Below are positions 8,230-17,239 of a stretch of DNA of 64,000 nucleotides, piece after piece. The translations under genes were made by a program, and so were the position numbers. Position 1 is the stretch's first letter. Every line of letters begins with the position of its first letter. The notes beneath the pieces are model-generated. The model had not been told where the DNA came from and did no database searches. It saw only the letters and a list, made by a program, of their open reading frames with translations. The stretch comes from an uncultured Clostridia bacterium (GTDB taxonomy: Bacteria; Bacillota; Clostridia; Christensenellales; CAG-917), in contig CALVQW010000007.1 of NCBI GenBank assembly GCA_944358385.1, positions 1-64,000 on the forward strand, given 5' to 3'.

Positions 8230-9621
8230 ATGATACCTGCTGATCCTGCCGTTGTGGCGGAGAAACCTCAACGGCGCAAATTTAATTGGAAGCCTTCCAC
8301 CATGCAGATCCTCGTGCTGGGGTATCTTGGCATAATTTTGGTGGGGACGTTTTTCCTTTGTCTGCCCATCTCGGCAAAGAACGGCGGCTGGACCGCCTTC
8401 ATCGACTCCCTGCTCGTCGCCACATCCGCCACCTGCGTGACGGGGCTGATCACGGTGGACACCTTCCTTCATTGGACCACTTTCGGGCAGGTGGTGATCA
8501 TCCTGCTCATACAGATAGGCGGCTTGGGTTTCATGACATTCGTCACCCTGTTCTCCTTCGCTCTGGGGAGAAGGATAGGGCTTTTCGAACGCACTCTGCT
8601 CGCGCAGTCCGCGGGCGCGTTCACCAAAGGCGGCATACTCAGGCTCGTCAAACGCATCCTCATCTTCACCTTCTCGGTGGAAGTGGTGGGAGCGTGCGTG
8701 CTGATGACGCGTTTCGTGCCGGACTACGGCGGACAGGGGGTATGGTTCGCCTTCTTCCACTCCATCTCGGCATTCTGCAACGCGGGCTTCGACCTCATGG
8801 GCGTCAACGGCACACCATTTGCCTCCCTCACCTCTTACAGCGGCGATTGGGTGGTCAATCTCACCATCTGCGCCCTCATCCTCGTGGGCGGCATGGGCTA
8901 TGTGGTGTGGAGCGACATCTGGGACAAACGCTTCCGTTACAGGCAATACCGCCTGCACACCCGCATAGTGCTTTGGGCGACTCTCATACTCGTCTTTCTT
9001 CCCGCACTTCTCATCTTCGCCTTCGAACAGGGCGGGACGGTGCTGGAAGGAAAGAGCGCGGGAGAGAGCTTCCTCATCTGCCTCTTCCAGGCGGTCACTC
9101 CGAGGACGGCGGGCTTCAACACCGTCAACATAGCCGAGATGTCGGACAGCAGCGTGCTGCTCATACAGATCCTGATGTTCATAGGCGGCAACAGCGGTTC
9201 GACGGCGGGCGGCGTGAAGGTCACCACCATGGTGGTCATACTCTTCGGGCTTTATTCCTCCGTGCGCGGGCACAAGGACATCGTCATCGGCAAACGCTCC
9301 CTCGACCTCTCGCTCGCAAAACAAGCCATGTCCCTCTTCACCATCTATCTCATATTCGTGATGACCGCGACGCTCATCATCTGCGCCATCGAGCCGCCGG
9401 ATGTCACCCTCAGGGACGTCTCCTTCGAGTGCGTCTCCGCGATAGCGACGGTGGGACTCACCACGGGCATAACGCCGGGGTTGCATGCTGCCTCCAAATT
9501 CATCGTCACTCTGCTCATGTTCGCGGGAAGGCTGGGAGTGCTCACTCTCGCCTCCGCCATGATGACGAGCAAGGTGCAGCCCAACATCAAACGCCCGACG
9601 GAAAAAATATTGATAGGCTAA
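8230..9621 (+). CDS. ktrB: Potassium uptake protein KtrB/TrkH family
   Basis: Membrane pore subunit of a K+ (possibly Na+-coupled) uptake system. The 463-residue protein has the four pore-loop repeats of the family: TSATCVTGL, FCNAGFDLMG, TPRTAGFNTV and IATVGLTTGIT. Each keeps the selectivity-filter glycine. A conserved GGNSGSTAGGVK segment follows repeat three. The regulatory subunit KtrA is encoded 36 bp downstream, so the two form an operon with a clear promoter and terminator. Size and the separate single KtrA favour Ktr over Trk. Confidence 0.93.
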   Translation: MIPADPAVVAEKPQRRKFNWKPSTMQILVLGYLGIILVGTFFLCLPISAKNGGWTAFIDSLLVATSATCVTGLITVDTFLHWTTFGQVVIILLIQIGGLGFMTFVTLFSFALGRRIGLFERTLLAQSAGAFTKGGILRLVKRILIFTFSVEVVGACVLMTRFVPDYGGQGVWFAFFHSISAFCNAGFDLMGVNGTPFASLTSYSGDWVVNLTICALILVGGMGYVVWSDIWDKRFRYRQYRLHTRIVLWATLILVFLPALLIFAFEQGGTVLEGKSAGESFLICLFQAVTPRTAGFNTVNIAEMSDSSVLLIQILMFIGGNSGSTAGGVKVTTMVVILFGLYSSVRGHKDIVIGKRSLDLSLAKQAMSLFTIYLIFVMTATLIICAIEPPDVTLRDVSFECVSAIATVGLTTGITPGLHAASKFIVTLLMFAGRLGVLTLASAMMTSKVQPNIKRPTEKILIG

Positions 9622-9657
9622 CGCCCGCCGCAAAAGTCATGCGGCAAAGGAGATAAT

Positions 9658-10299
9658 ATGAAATCCATTCTGGTCATAGGCATGGGACGCTTCGGCACCT
9701 ACCTCGCCCTCAAACTCACCGAACTCGGCAATCAGGTCATGATCGCCGACAAGAACGAGGAGACCGTCAACCGCCTCGCCCACCACTTCACGGACGCCGT
9801 CATCGGCGATTGCAGCCGCGAGGAAGTGCTGGCGGAGATCGGCGTCAACAACTTCGACATCTGTTTCGTCACCATGGGCGAGAGCTTCCAATCCTCTTTG
9901 GAGGTCACTTCCCTTCTGAAAGATATGGGCGCGAAACACGTCGTCTCCAAGTCCGGCAGCGAGATCCAGAGCAAATTCCTGCTCCGCAACGGCGCGGACG
10001 AGGTGGTCTATCCCGAAAAGGACCTCGCCTTCAAGACGGCGGTGAGATACAACGCCGACAACATCTTCGACTTCATACAGCTGGGCGCGGATTACGGCGT
10101 GTTCGAGATCAAAGTCCCCCGCGAATGGGCGGGCAAAAACCTCGTGGACGCCAACGTGCGCAAGGAATACGGTCTCAACGTCCTCGCCGTCAAACACGGC
10201 AATTCCGTCGCCCTCGCCGCCAGTGACTATGTGTTCCGCGAGGACGATCACGTCATTGTGGCGGGTGCCTTCCGCAACGTCGACCGCCTGAAACACTGA
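9658..10299 (+). CDS. ktrA: Potassium uptake regulatory subunit KtrA (RCK)
   Basis: Cytoplasmic ring-forming subunit that gates KtrB in response to bound nucleotide. The 213-residue protein starts with a Rossmann RCK-N domain (ILVIGMGRFGTYLALKL, then acidic IADKNEE) and continues with an RCK-C/TrkA-C domain from about residue 135. AAGGAGA precedes the ATG. It is the second gene of the ktrBA operon and is followed by a Rho-independent terminator. Confidence 0.93.
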   Translation: MKSILVIGMGRFGTYLALKLTELGNQVMIADKNEETVNRLAHHFTDAVIGDCSREEVLAEIGVNNFDICFVTMGESFQSSLEVTSLLKDMGAKHVVSKSGSEIQSKFLLRNGADEVVYPEKDLAFKTAVRYNADNIFDFIQLGADYGVFEIKVPREWAGKNLVDANVRKEYGLNVLAVKHGNSVALAASDYVFREDDHVIVAGAFRNVDRLKH

Positions 10300-10340
10300 C
10301 CTTCCGCGCAGCATCCGTCTCAACTCTTGATGACCGTTCA

Positions 10341-10370
10341 AAGCCACCGGCACCACCGGTGGCTTTTCTT
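10341..10370 (+). terminator. Rho-independent terminator of ktrBA
   Basis: GCCACCGG / CCGGTGGC stem followed by TTTTCTT. Confidence 0.85.
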
Positions 10371-10454
10371 GCGGGATAACTGCCTTTTAGCCGTTGTCAT
10401 AAACAGGCAAAAACCCGCTCGAAAGCGGGTTCCCGTCCGTTTGGCGATGTGAAC

Positions 10455-11438
10455 TCATGCATTGGACACAAAATTATATGTCTTCCGCAACGGCGAATTT
10501 TGCCGTACCGTGAAGCCGTCGGGCAAGAGTATACTGCGGCGGTCGGAGCGCGGCATATAACCGTTGAAGTAAAAACTCGCCTTTTCCAGGTTGAAGTCCT
10601 TGTCGATGATGTACACCTCATAGACATCTATTATATGAGGCTGATGTATGTCCGAAACGGAATAGCGGCGCATCGAACCGTACGGCATGCTTGTATTGCA
10701 CTTTCTCGCCACGACGACTTCTCCGTCAAGACCGACAAGCCCCGGGATGATCTCCAACGCCGCCCCTGCATACAAAAACGCATCCTTCGAGGGCAAGAAT
10801 CCCATAGGATCCTCCGCGCAAAATCCTCTCCCCGTGCGATCGGCGGCGGAGCAAGGCTCGTCATCGAGTTTCGATATCATATACCGGATGAAATCGCCGT
10901 ATGGCATATTCAGATCAAGGGCTTCGGTGTTGAGTCCCTTCATAAAATGGTAGACGCTGCGCGTCGTTTTACCCATATACGCATAAACCGTGCCGAGCAA
11001 GATATTGAACTCGCCGTATTCGCGCAGCCATTCTATCCATCTCTCATCCGCCGTAAACGGATATAACGGCATTTTGCCGCTGAGTTTGTAAATGCCGAAA
11101 TGACAGCACTGTTCCGCCTTCGCAAGGTCCTTCTCAAAGCCGAACGAACCGAAAATATAAGCAAAAATCGACCGCTTGAATTCCGTATAATTCATCTCCT
11201 CCGCATCTTTGCGCGGAATCGGAAGCCTTTCCGCCGTCAGCGCAAACCACGGATCGCGCTCCATCATTATCGCAAAGATATCCTCATCCATCTCCATCCC
11301 GAACGGGCTTACATACTTTCTCATGCCTTCTCCTCCCGAACTTTTTTCTTTGTCTGCCTCATATTTCTTCCGCATGAAATATTTGAACTGCTCGACCGCT
11401 TCCGCCAAACCGAGATCTTCCGGCTTAGGTTCCTTCAT
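10455..11438 (-). CDS. Protein of unknown function in a VWA-linked set
   Basis: I do not recognise this 327-residue soluble protein. The start at 11438 is set by AGGAGGGAGGAT immediately upstream; a longer frame exists but lacks such a site and its extra 77 residues look untranslated. The sequence is rich in aromatic and acidic residues and predicted helices (for example ERWIEWLREYGEFNILLG near the middle), which could be helical repeats; no catalytic motif is visible. It is the last gene of a minus-strand set with a VWA protein and an HTH protein, separated from the VWA gene by 235 bp. Function is open. Confidence 0.7.
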   Translation of the reverse strand: MKEPKPEDLGLAEAVEQFKYFMRKKYEADKEKSSGGEGMRKYVSPFGMEMDEDIFAIMMERDPWFALTAERLPIPRKDAEEMNYTEFKRSIFAYIFGSFGFEKDLAKAEQCCHFGIYKLSGKMPLYPFTADERWIEWLREYGEFNILLGTVYAYMGKTTRSVYHFMKGLNTEALDLNMPYGDFIRYMISKLDDEPCSAADRTGRGFCAEDPMGFLPSKDAFLYAGAALEIIPGLVGLDGEVVVARKCNTSMPYGSMRRYSVSDIHQPHIIDVYEVYIIDKDFNLEKASFYFNGYMPRSDRRSILLPDGFTVRQNSPLRKTYNFVSNA

Positions 11439-11673
11439 ATCCTCCCTCCTTAAAATCGATCCCGTGCTCCGTTCCGATGCTTTTGTGCAGGATCCGGCGG
11501 TGGAGCTGCGTCTTTGTTTGATGTGCCGTTTTATTAGATCTGTCACGCGGGATGTCCGCTTTGACGGCGATCGCGCTGTTTGCCGTTGCCTTTGGTGACT
11601 TTCACAAGGTTTGACCTGTCGTTCCGATGAAGGCTGCATAAACTGCTCGGCGGCATTCTCGAAGATCACGTCA

Positions 11674-12309
11674 CTATTCGTCTGTGTCGAGAGAGGATTT
11701 CCAGTCCGAGCCTATGTCGGAGCCGACACGCGCAGAACACATCACTTCGTCCAATGCCACACGGTACATCTGGCTGACGCCACGCCGGCTTGGGGCGAAA
11801 TTCGCCGCATATTTTGCCGAGATGCCGAGCTTGCCCGCCTCGGAAACGGCGTCCATGTTCGCACCGAGGAAAACGAACTGCCAGGAATACTTCTGCTGCT
11901 GATGCTCGACCATCTCGCGCACTTGTTTCGCGGTGTATTCGCAGCTGGCGTTTTCCATCCCATCCGTCGTGATCACAAATACGACGTGCGCAGGTCTTTC
12001 CTCCTCGGGCATGGCTGCAAGACGCGCGCCTACGGTGTTTATCGTCCTGCCGACGGCATCGAGGAGCGCGGTGCTGCCTCGCGCGAAATATTCCCTGTCA
12101 GTCAGCGGAGCCACATCTTTCAGCGCGACATGATCATGCAACACCTCATACTCATGGTCGAACAGCACGGTGGTGACATAAGCGTCGCCCTCAAGTTTCT
12201 TCTGCTTTTCGATGAGTTCGTTGAAGCCTCCGATAGTGTCGGCGGTAAGGCTTATCATTGAACCGCTGCGATCAAGCACAAATACCATTTCCGTCAGATT
12301 TTCTCTCAT
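11674..12309 (-). CDS. Stand-alone von Willebrand factor A domain protein
   Basis: A 211-residue cytoplasmic protein made almost entirely of one VWA domain. The metal-ion-dependent adhesion site is intact: D-R-S-G-S in VFVLDRSGSM near residue 13, a middle Thr in ARGSTALLDAVG, and ITTDGMENAS for the third loop. The start at 12309 has GGAGGAT upstream. No signal peptide or membrane segment is visible, so it likely scaffolds an intracellular complex, as other cytoplasmic VWA proteins do. The adjacent HTH gene upstream and the unknown gene downstream are candidate partners. Confidence 0.85.
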   Translation of the reverse strand: MRENLTEMVFVLDRSGSMISLTADTIGGFNELIEKQKKLEGDAYVTTVLFDHEYEVLHDHVALKDVAPLTDREYFARGSTALLDAVGRTINTVGARLAAMPEEERPAHVVFVITTDGMENASCEYTAKQVREMVEHQQQKYSWQFVFLGANMDAVSEAGKLGISAKYAANFAPSRRGVSQMYRVALDEVMCSARVGSDIGSDWKSSLDTDE

Positions 12310-12365
12310 AAAACATCCTCCTTTTGTCGCATTTGCGGCAATATTTATCCGCATAGCAATGCGTT

Positions 12366-12722
12366 TCATTCATAAGTGCGGTAAAGACGGTTGAGGACGG
12401 GACGGAGGCGGTCGGCGAGGGCGGCACGCTCCTCCGGCGACATTTCCGCGGGAAGCTCCTCGCCGCGGACGGCTGCAAGCACATACTTTATCTCATCGCT
12501 GTCGAACTTCCTGCCCGAAAGATAACACCCGCGCGTGGTCTTGACGATGGGATAGCCCATGCCGATGAGGGCGTTGATATTGCGCCCCACCGTCTTTCTG
12601 TCGCAAGGCAGGGCGGACGCGATGACGGAAGTCAGCTCCGTCTGCGTCATCGGATGCCTCTCATCCGTCTCCGTTTCGAGTATCTTCAGCACATAAAGTA
12701 TCAATGATTTTTTCCCGCTCAT
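12366..12722 (-). CDS. Small HTH regulator (WYL-regulator N-terminal type)
   Basis: A 118-residue protein with an N-terminal winged-helix segment (TQTELTSVIASALPCDRKTVGR, shown here in part) typical of DeoR/WYL-type transcription factors, but without the following WYL domain. The C-terminal half is a short helical tail. A strong AGGAGGG site precedes the ATG, and a TATAAT lies at 12740-12745. It is the first gene of the minus-strand set with the VWA gene and may regulate it. It could also be a truncated member of a larger family. Confidence 0.7.
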   Translation of the reverse strand: MSGKKSLILYVLKILETETDERHPMTQTELTSVIASALPCDRKTVGRNINALIGMGYPIVKTTRGCYLSGRKFDSDEIKYVLAAVRGEELPAEMSPEERAALADRLRPVLNRLYRTYE

Positions 12723-12739
12723 TTTACCCTCCTACTCTA

Positions 12740-12745
12740 ATTATA
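12740..12745 (-). promoter_or_regulatory. Candidate -10 box for the HTH-VWA gene set
   Basis: TATAAT on the minus strand, 17 nt before the ATG. The -35 region at the usual spacing is poor (GCGATT). Confidence 0.4.
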
Positions 12746-13036
12746 ACAGAGCGATGTCCCAAAAATCGCCCGCTGTGATTTTGCCGGACTCCCGCCCGAA
12801 AACGCGCCGAAGTCCTCAACCATATGCGATTTGAATTATATTAATTTCCGCGGTTTAGTTTTTTTGATGTCGCTCGTCTCTTTGTCCCATCGCGCGCTCT
12901 GCCGGCCCCGCACAAAACGGCACGCAAATGTGTCGATTTCCATTGTAAGGGCATATATGGCTGCGTGCAACCATATGCGAAAGAAAAAATATAATAATAT
13001 AAGTTTGGTACAAAATTGGTACAAAGGGGTGCGGCG
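12746..13036 (+). promoter_or_regulatory. Intergenic control region of the XRE gene
   Basis: No gene seen. It holds a GCATAT...ATATGC inverted repeat (about 12949-12979), an AT-rich TATAAT-like stretch (12990-12995) and a direct repeat of TTGGTACAAA (about 13004-13025). The last two are a plausible promoter and operator for the XRE gene that follows. Confidence 0.4.
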
Positions 13037-13279
13037 ATGAACACCGTGGCAAAGGCATTGAGGCTGCGCATCGAGGAATTGCTCAAAGAAAAGGGGATGT
13101 CGCGTTATCGGCTGGCGATGAATTGCGGCATCACCCATTCCACCCTGAAAAACATCATGAACGAGACGGTGGCGGACAGCCTTCTCTCCACCGTCATACT
13201 CATCGCCTACGGCTTCGGCATGAGCGTGAGCGAGTTTCTGGACAGCCCGCTCTTTGCAGAGGACAGGCTGGACATCTAA
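13037..13279 (+). CDS. XRE/Cro-type HTH regulator (80 aa)
   Basis: Small DNA-binding protein composed of one helix-turn-helix domain: RIEELLKEKGMSRYRLAMNC begins the domain, and ITHSTLKNIMNE is the recognition-helix region. The ATG at 13037 is the likely start, as GGGGTGCGGCG lies just upstream. No enzymatic or dimerisation domain is attached. It is transcribed alone and ends at a good terminator. Direct TTGGTACAAA repeats in front of it suggest autoregulation, which is inference. Confidence 0.8.
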   Translation: MNTVAKALRLRIEELLKEKGMSRYRLAMNCGITHSTLKNIMNETVADSLLSTVILIAYGFGMSVSEFLDSPLFAEDRLDI

Positions 13280-13298
13280 AAAGCGAACGGGACAAAGC

Positions 13299-13328
13299 AA
13301 CGCCGCACCCGATGGTGCGGCGTTTTCG
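13299..13328 (+). terminator. Terminator of the XRE gene
   Basis: ACGCCGCACC-cgat-GGTGCGGCGT stem followed by TTTCG; may also serve transcripts from the other side. Confidence 0.75.
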
Positions 13329-13412
13329 TTTCGGGACATACTCCCGTTCTCAACATTGTTTGCCGGAAAGTGAATGAACTCTCCGCACGCTCAGCCGCTT
13401 ACCGCCGCGATG

Positions 13413-15053
13413 TCACAGGAATTTCCCTGCCTCGGTGTCGTAAAGTCCGGTGTCCAGCAACCTCATGCGGGGGATGACGGGCAGCGCGACGAAGGAGAGC
13501 GTGGTGAAGGCGTCCACACCGGGATTAACGCCCATCGCGTGCGCGACGCGTTCCATCTCCTCTATGCGACGAGAGACCTCCTCCGCTCCGCCCGTCGCCA
13601 TAAGCCCGAAGGCAGGCATGGGAAGCTCCGCCGCGACCTTTCCGCCCGCCGCGATGACATATCCGCCGCCTATCTCTTTGAGCCTGCGCAGAGCAAGGGC
13701 CATATCCGCCCCGTTGTCTCCCGCGCACACGGCATTGTGGGAATCGTGGGAAATGGATGTCGCCACCGCTCCACCCTTCACACCGTAGCCTTTGAGATAG
13801 CAAACGGCGAGGTTTCCGTTCCTGCCGTGACGCTCCGCCGTGGCGAGGATGTTGAGCCTCTCCTCTCCCTCGCCCACCCGGACGAGTTCGGTGAGAAGCT
13901 GCCCGTCCACCAACCCGATGGCGACGTCTTTCAGCCTTTCGGAGACGGTGAAATCCTCCGCCGAGAAGTCTCTCAGATGCACGGTATTTTCAAAAACGGC
14001 GGGTTTATCTTCGCCTTTTGTATGTTTTAAGATGAGTTTATGATCTTTGGCGACGAGTTCACCGTCCTTTAAAACATAGCGGACGTGTCTTGCGTCATCG
14101 CTCGTCACCACGATGTCCGCCCTCATGCCCGCGCGCATGTTGCCGCGGTCGGACAGCCCGTAGTAGAGGCAGGGATCGTACGAGGACATCCTTGCGATCT
14201 CCCCCCAGCCGAAGCCCTTTTCCCTCGCCAAAGCCGCGATGTAAGAGATGTGTCCCTCCCTCGCTATGGTGGCGAGGTGCTTGTCGTCCGTGCAGAATGC
14301 GAAACGCCCGATGTCAAGCCCTCTCTCCTTCACGCCGTCCAAGAGGTCGGAGGCGTTGCGCGCCGCACTCCCCTCTCGGATGTAGATGTTCATCCCCCTG
14401 TCGTAGCGGGCGAACATCCCCTCCTTGGACGCGCACTCGTGGTCGTTGCACACTCCCGCCGCCACATAGGCGTCCAGCATGCTTTCGGGCATACCCGATG
14501 TGTGTCCGTCCACCGTCCTGCCCTTGAACAGGGCGAGTTTTTCCGCCATCTCTGGCGTGCCTTCCGCCGCATCGCGGAAACTCATCACCTCACCAAGCCC
14601 CACCACGCGGCTGTCGGCAAGGAAAGGTCTCATATCTTCGGCCAGGAACTTGCCCGCCCCGTTGGTGTCCAAAGGAGTCGCCGGCACGCAGGAAGGCAGA
14701 CAAACGAACACATCCGTGCGGGACTTTCCGCACTCCCGCAGGAATACTTCGAGTCCCGCCGCTCCCGCCACGTTGACCACCTCGTGAGGATCGGCAATGA
14801 CCGCCGTGGTGCCGAAGGGCAGGACTGCATCCCCGAACGCTTCGGGAAGCACCATGCCCGACTCTATGTGTACGTGCGCGTCCACATATCCAGCGACGGT
14901 CACCAGCCCCGTACAGTCCAGCACCTGCGCGCCTTCCGCGGAAAGATCCTCCCCTACGGCGGCTATCTTCCCTCCATCGACGAGAACGTCGAGGCGGCGC
15001 ACTGTCATATCCTCGCCGTCGGCGACCATGCCTCCCTTCAAAAGCAACTTCAT
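13413..15053 (-). CDS. ade: Adenine deaminase
   Basis: Deaminates adenine to hypoxanthine for purine salvage in the cytoplasm. The 546-residue length is normal for the bacterial Ade family. The metal-binding amidohydrolase core shows AGYVDAHVHIESGM, TTAVIADPHEVVNV, VDGHTSGMPE, FCTDDKH and, near the C terminus, SISHDSHN. It lies 112 bp downstream of a TetR-type gene on the same strand. A 28-bp inverted repeat in that gap (15068-15095) is a candidate operator or attenuator. A related amidohydrolase function is unlikely given the full-length Ade layout. Confidence 0.93.
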   Translation of the reverse strand: MKLLLKGGMVADGEDMTVRRLDVLVDGGKIAAVGEDLSAEGAQVLDCTGLVTVAGYVDAHVHIESGMVLPEAFGDAVLPFGTTAVIADPHEVVNVAGAAGLEVFLRECGKSRTDVFVCLPSCVPATPLDTNGAGKFLAEDMRPFLADSRVVGLGEVMSFRDAAEGTPEMAEKLALFKGRTVDGHTSGMPESMLDAYVAAGVCNDHECASKEGMFARYDRGMNIYIREGSAARNASDLLDGVKERGLDIGRFAFCTDDKHLATIAREGHISYIAALAREKGFGWGEIARMSSYDPCLYYGLSDRGNMRAGMRADIVVTSDDARHVRYVLKDGELVAKDHKLILKHTKGEDKPAVFENTVHLRDFSAEDFTVSERLKDVAIGLVDGQLLTELVRVGEGEERLNILATAERHGRNGNLAVCYLKGYGVKGGAVATSISHDSHNAVCAGDNGADMALALRRLKEIGGGYVIAAGGKVAAELPMPAFGLMATGGAEEVSRRIEEMERVAHAMGVNPGVDAFTTLSFVALPVIPRMRLLDTGLYDTEAGKFL

Positions 15054-15067
15054 ATTCCTCTCCTTAA

Positions 15068-15095
15068 AACAAGTTCGGCTCGCGCCAAACTTGTT
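15068..15095 (-). promoter_or_regulatory. Inverted repeat between TetR gene and ade
   Basis: AACAAGTT(C/T)GGC arms around a GCGA centre. It sits 15 bp before the ade start, overlapping the ribosome-site region, so it could be an operator or an mRNA hairpin. Confidence 0.45.
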
Positions 15096-15165
15096 CTCGC
15101 AATGTCATATTTGCATAATACGCGTTGTCAAACTGCAAAAATGATTGCATCAACACCGTGTTCGG

Positions 15166-15735
15166 TCATTTCAGGTTCTCGTCTATGAGCGCGTCAAGGT
15201 ACTTCTCTATCTCCTTGTCCCTGAGCATCGCCGGGTTGTCCAACAGCCATATGAGCAGGCTCACCAGCGCGCCGGCATAACACATCGCCGTCATCTGCAC
15301 GGGTACGGCGGAGGGGTGGGACGCCCTGAATTTGCCCAGCTGATAGCGGATGGACTGCGCGAGGGAATCCGTCAGAGTGTGCACCACCTTCTCGTTGCGG
15401 TTGTGTTCCACTATGCGGGCAACGTGGTTGTGCTTGTCCGAAAGATACTCCACCGCCATGATGAGCAGTTTGCGGAACAATTCCTTGGGAGACGCCGCGG
15501 GGACTTCCTTGGTGAAGTTCTCGTAAATGGAATCCTTCAACTCCTCGAGAGCGAAGGACAGCAGATGATATTTGTCCTCGAAATGCGCGTAAAACGTCGC
15601 GCGGTTGACCATTGCTCTCTTGCACAGGTCTATGACGCTGATCTTCTCGATGGAACTCTCCTCCATCATGTCGAGCAGCGTCGCGCTGAGCAGCTTTCTG
15701 GTGCGGATAATGCGCAGATCTTCCTTATACTCCAT
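15166..15735 (-). CDS. TetR/AcrR family regulator
   Basis: A 189-residue transcription factor. The N-terminal HTH (TRKLLSATLLDMMEES, then VIDLCKRAMVNRATFYAHF) is typical of TetR. The helical C-terminal ligand domain resembles that of short TetR proteins with a TetR_C-type fold. The start at 15735 is preceded by GGGGAAGAGAT; a longer frame would run through the promoter and is rejected. It has its own strong promoter and is followed by ade, which it may regulate. The ligand is unknown. Confidence 0.85.
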   Translation of the reverse strand: MEYKEDLRIIRTRKLLSATLLDMMEESSIEKISVIDLCKRAMVNRATFYAHFEDKYHLLSFALEELKDSIYENFTKEVPAASPKELFRKLLIMAVEYLSDKHNHVARIVEHNRNEKVVHTLTDSLAQSIRYQLGKFRASHPSAVPVQMTAMCYAGALVSLLIWLLDNPAMLRDKEIEKYLDALIDENLK

Positions 15736-15763
15736 ATCTCTTCCCCGATCCAGGATTTGTACC

Positions 15764-15792
15764 ATTATCCCACACTCCCGCTCTTTTGTCAA
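15764..15792 (-). promoter_or_regulatory. Promoter of the TetR gene
   Basis: TTGACA (15787-15792), 17-nt spacer, GATAAT (15764-15769) on the minus strand. Confidence 0.85.
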
Positions 15793-15893
15793 GATAGGAT
15801 ACACGCGATATGTTATAATACACGGATTTTGTTTGCCCCCGCCACGCTCCCCTTCCCGCGCTCCGTTGAAAAAATAAAATGAGCGGATATTCC

Positions 15894-15922
15894 TTGATAA
15901 ACCGCAAAATATCTGTTATAGT
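15894..15922 (+). promoter_or_regulatory. Promoter of the first M28 peptidase gene
   Basis: TTGATA (15894-15899), 17-nt spacer, TATAGT (15917-15922). Confidence 0.8.
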
Positions 15923-15985
15923 AAATGATATCAATCGCAAAACACGGGCATTACGCGCGCGGTTTGCATATCATGGACGGAGATT

Positions 15986-17224
15986 ATGAGGGTTTCCAAG
16001 GAGATCCGCGATAAAGCGGTCGACTACAGTTTCGATTCCATCAAGTACATCTGCGAAGAGATAGGACCGAGAGAGTCAGGCATGCCCAACGAACGCAAGG
16101 CGCAGGAGTGGCTGAAAGATCAGCTCCTCGACAACGGTTGGGCGGACGAGGCGGCGATAGAGCCTTTCACCGTCTCCCGTCACGGGCTGGTGGGCTTCAC
16201 CAAGATCGTGTCCGTCATGCTCGCCGTCGCGGCGGCGGTGCAGTTCGCGGCATATTTCGCGGGCGGCGCGGCGAATCTCGCCGCCAACATCGTGACCATC
16301 CTGCTCGGCGTCATCGCCCTCACCATCACGGTCGCGGAATTTCTGATGTACAAGCCTTTCATCGATCCTCTCCTTCCCAAGACGGAGTCCGGCAACGTCT
16401 ACGCCAAGTATCATTCGAGCGGCGAGACCAAACGGCGCATAGTCTTTTCGGGACACTGCGACTCCGCTTATGAGTGGACTTTGATGAAGATCAAGCCCGC
16501 ATTCATGATCACGGTCATCGTGATGTGCGTCGTGGGTGTGCTGGCGACATTCGCCCTCTGCATCACCAACCTCGTGCGCGGCAACACCGCCGTATGGAGC
16601 CTTGCGGTCACTTCCGCATTCCTCCCCTTCTACATCATGCTGTGGTTCTTCTGCACCTTCAAGGTGGTGGTCCCCGGCGCGAACGACAATCTTACCGGCG
16701 TGCTCGCTTCCGTCGCCGTCCTCAAATGCCTGAAAGAGAGCGGCATCCGCTTTGAACACACCGAGGTCGCCGTCCTGCTCACCGGCTCGGAAGAGGCGGG
16801 ACTCAGAGGCGCGTTCGCGTGGGCGAAAAAGCATAAGCAGGAGATCTTGTCCGACGGCACCGAGACGGTGTTCGTGGGCTTGGAGACTCTGAGAGACTGG
16901 GATCACCTCAACATCTACAACCGCGACCTCACGGGTACGGTCGCTCACGACGCCGGCGCGGTCAAGCTCCTCGACAAAGCCTCCGCCGCCTGCGGCAGAC
17001 CTCTGAAACATTTTTCGGTGTTCTTCGGCGCGTCCGACGCTGCCGCGGTCACCAAGGAAGGACTCCGCGCGACCTGTCTTGCGGGCATGGATCCCACCCC
17101 CGCCGACTACTACCACAACGTCAAGGACACCGCGGACAATATGGACAGAAAAACATTTGCTCTCGGTCTGGACATCGCCATAGAAGCTGCCGAGATCTTC
17201 GACAGAGACGGCGCGCCCGAATGA
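15986..17224 (+). CDS. Membrane-embedded M28-type metallopeptidase
   Basis: A 412-residue protein with an M28 (aminopeptidase S/Y-like) zinc-peptidase core interrupted by hydrophobic helices. Zinc-site motifs are visible: FSGHCDSAYEW, GANDNLTGV, TGSEEAGLRGA and, near the end, a DYYHNVKDT histidine. Hydrophobic segments lie near residues 70-130 (two or three helices) and 170-230 (two), the second set between the first His motif and GANDN. A paralogue with the same design lies at 33026-34303. The substrate is unknown, but a peptide or modified amino acid at the membrane is likely. A lipoprotein gene follows 15 bp downstream. Confidence 0.85.
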   Translation: MRVSKEIRDKAVDYSFDSIKYICEEIGPRESGMPNERKAQEWLKDQLLDNGWADEAAIEPFTVSRHGLVGFTKIVSVMLAVAAAVQFAAYFAGGAANLAANIVTILLGVIALTITVAEFLMYKPFIDPLLPKTESGNVYAKYHSSGETKRRIVFSGHCDSAYEWTLMKIKPAFMITVIVMCVVGVLATFALCITNLVRGNTAVWSLAVTSAFLPFYIMLWFFCTFKVVVPGANDNLTGVLASVAVLKCLKESGIRFEHTEVAVLLTGSEEAGLRGAFAWAKKHKQEILSDGTETVFVGLETLRDWDHLNIYNRDLTGTVAHDAGAVKLLDKASAACGRPLKHFSVFFGASDAAAVTKEGLRATCLAGMDPTPADYYHNVKDTADNMDRKTFALGLDIAIEAAEIFDRDGAPE

Positions 17225-17239
17225 GCAAAGGAGTGTTAT

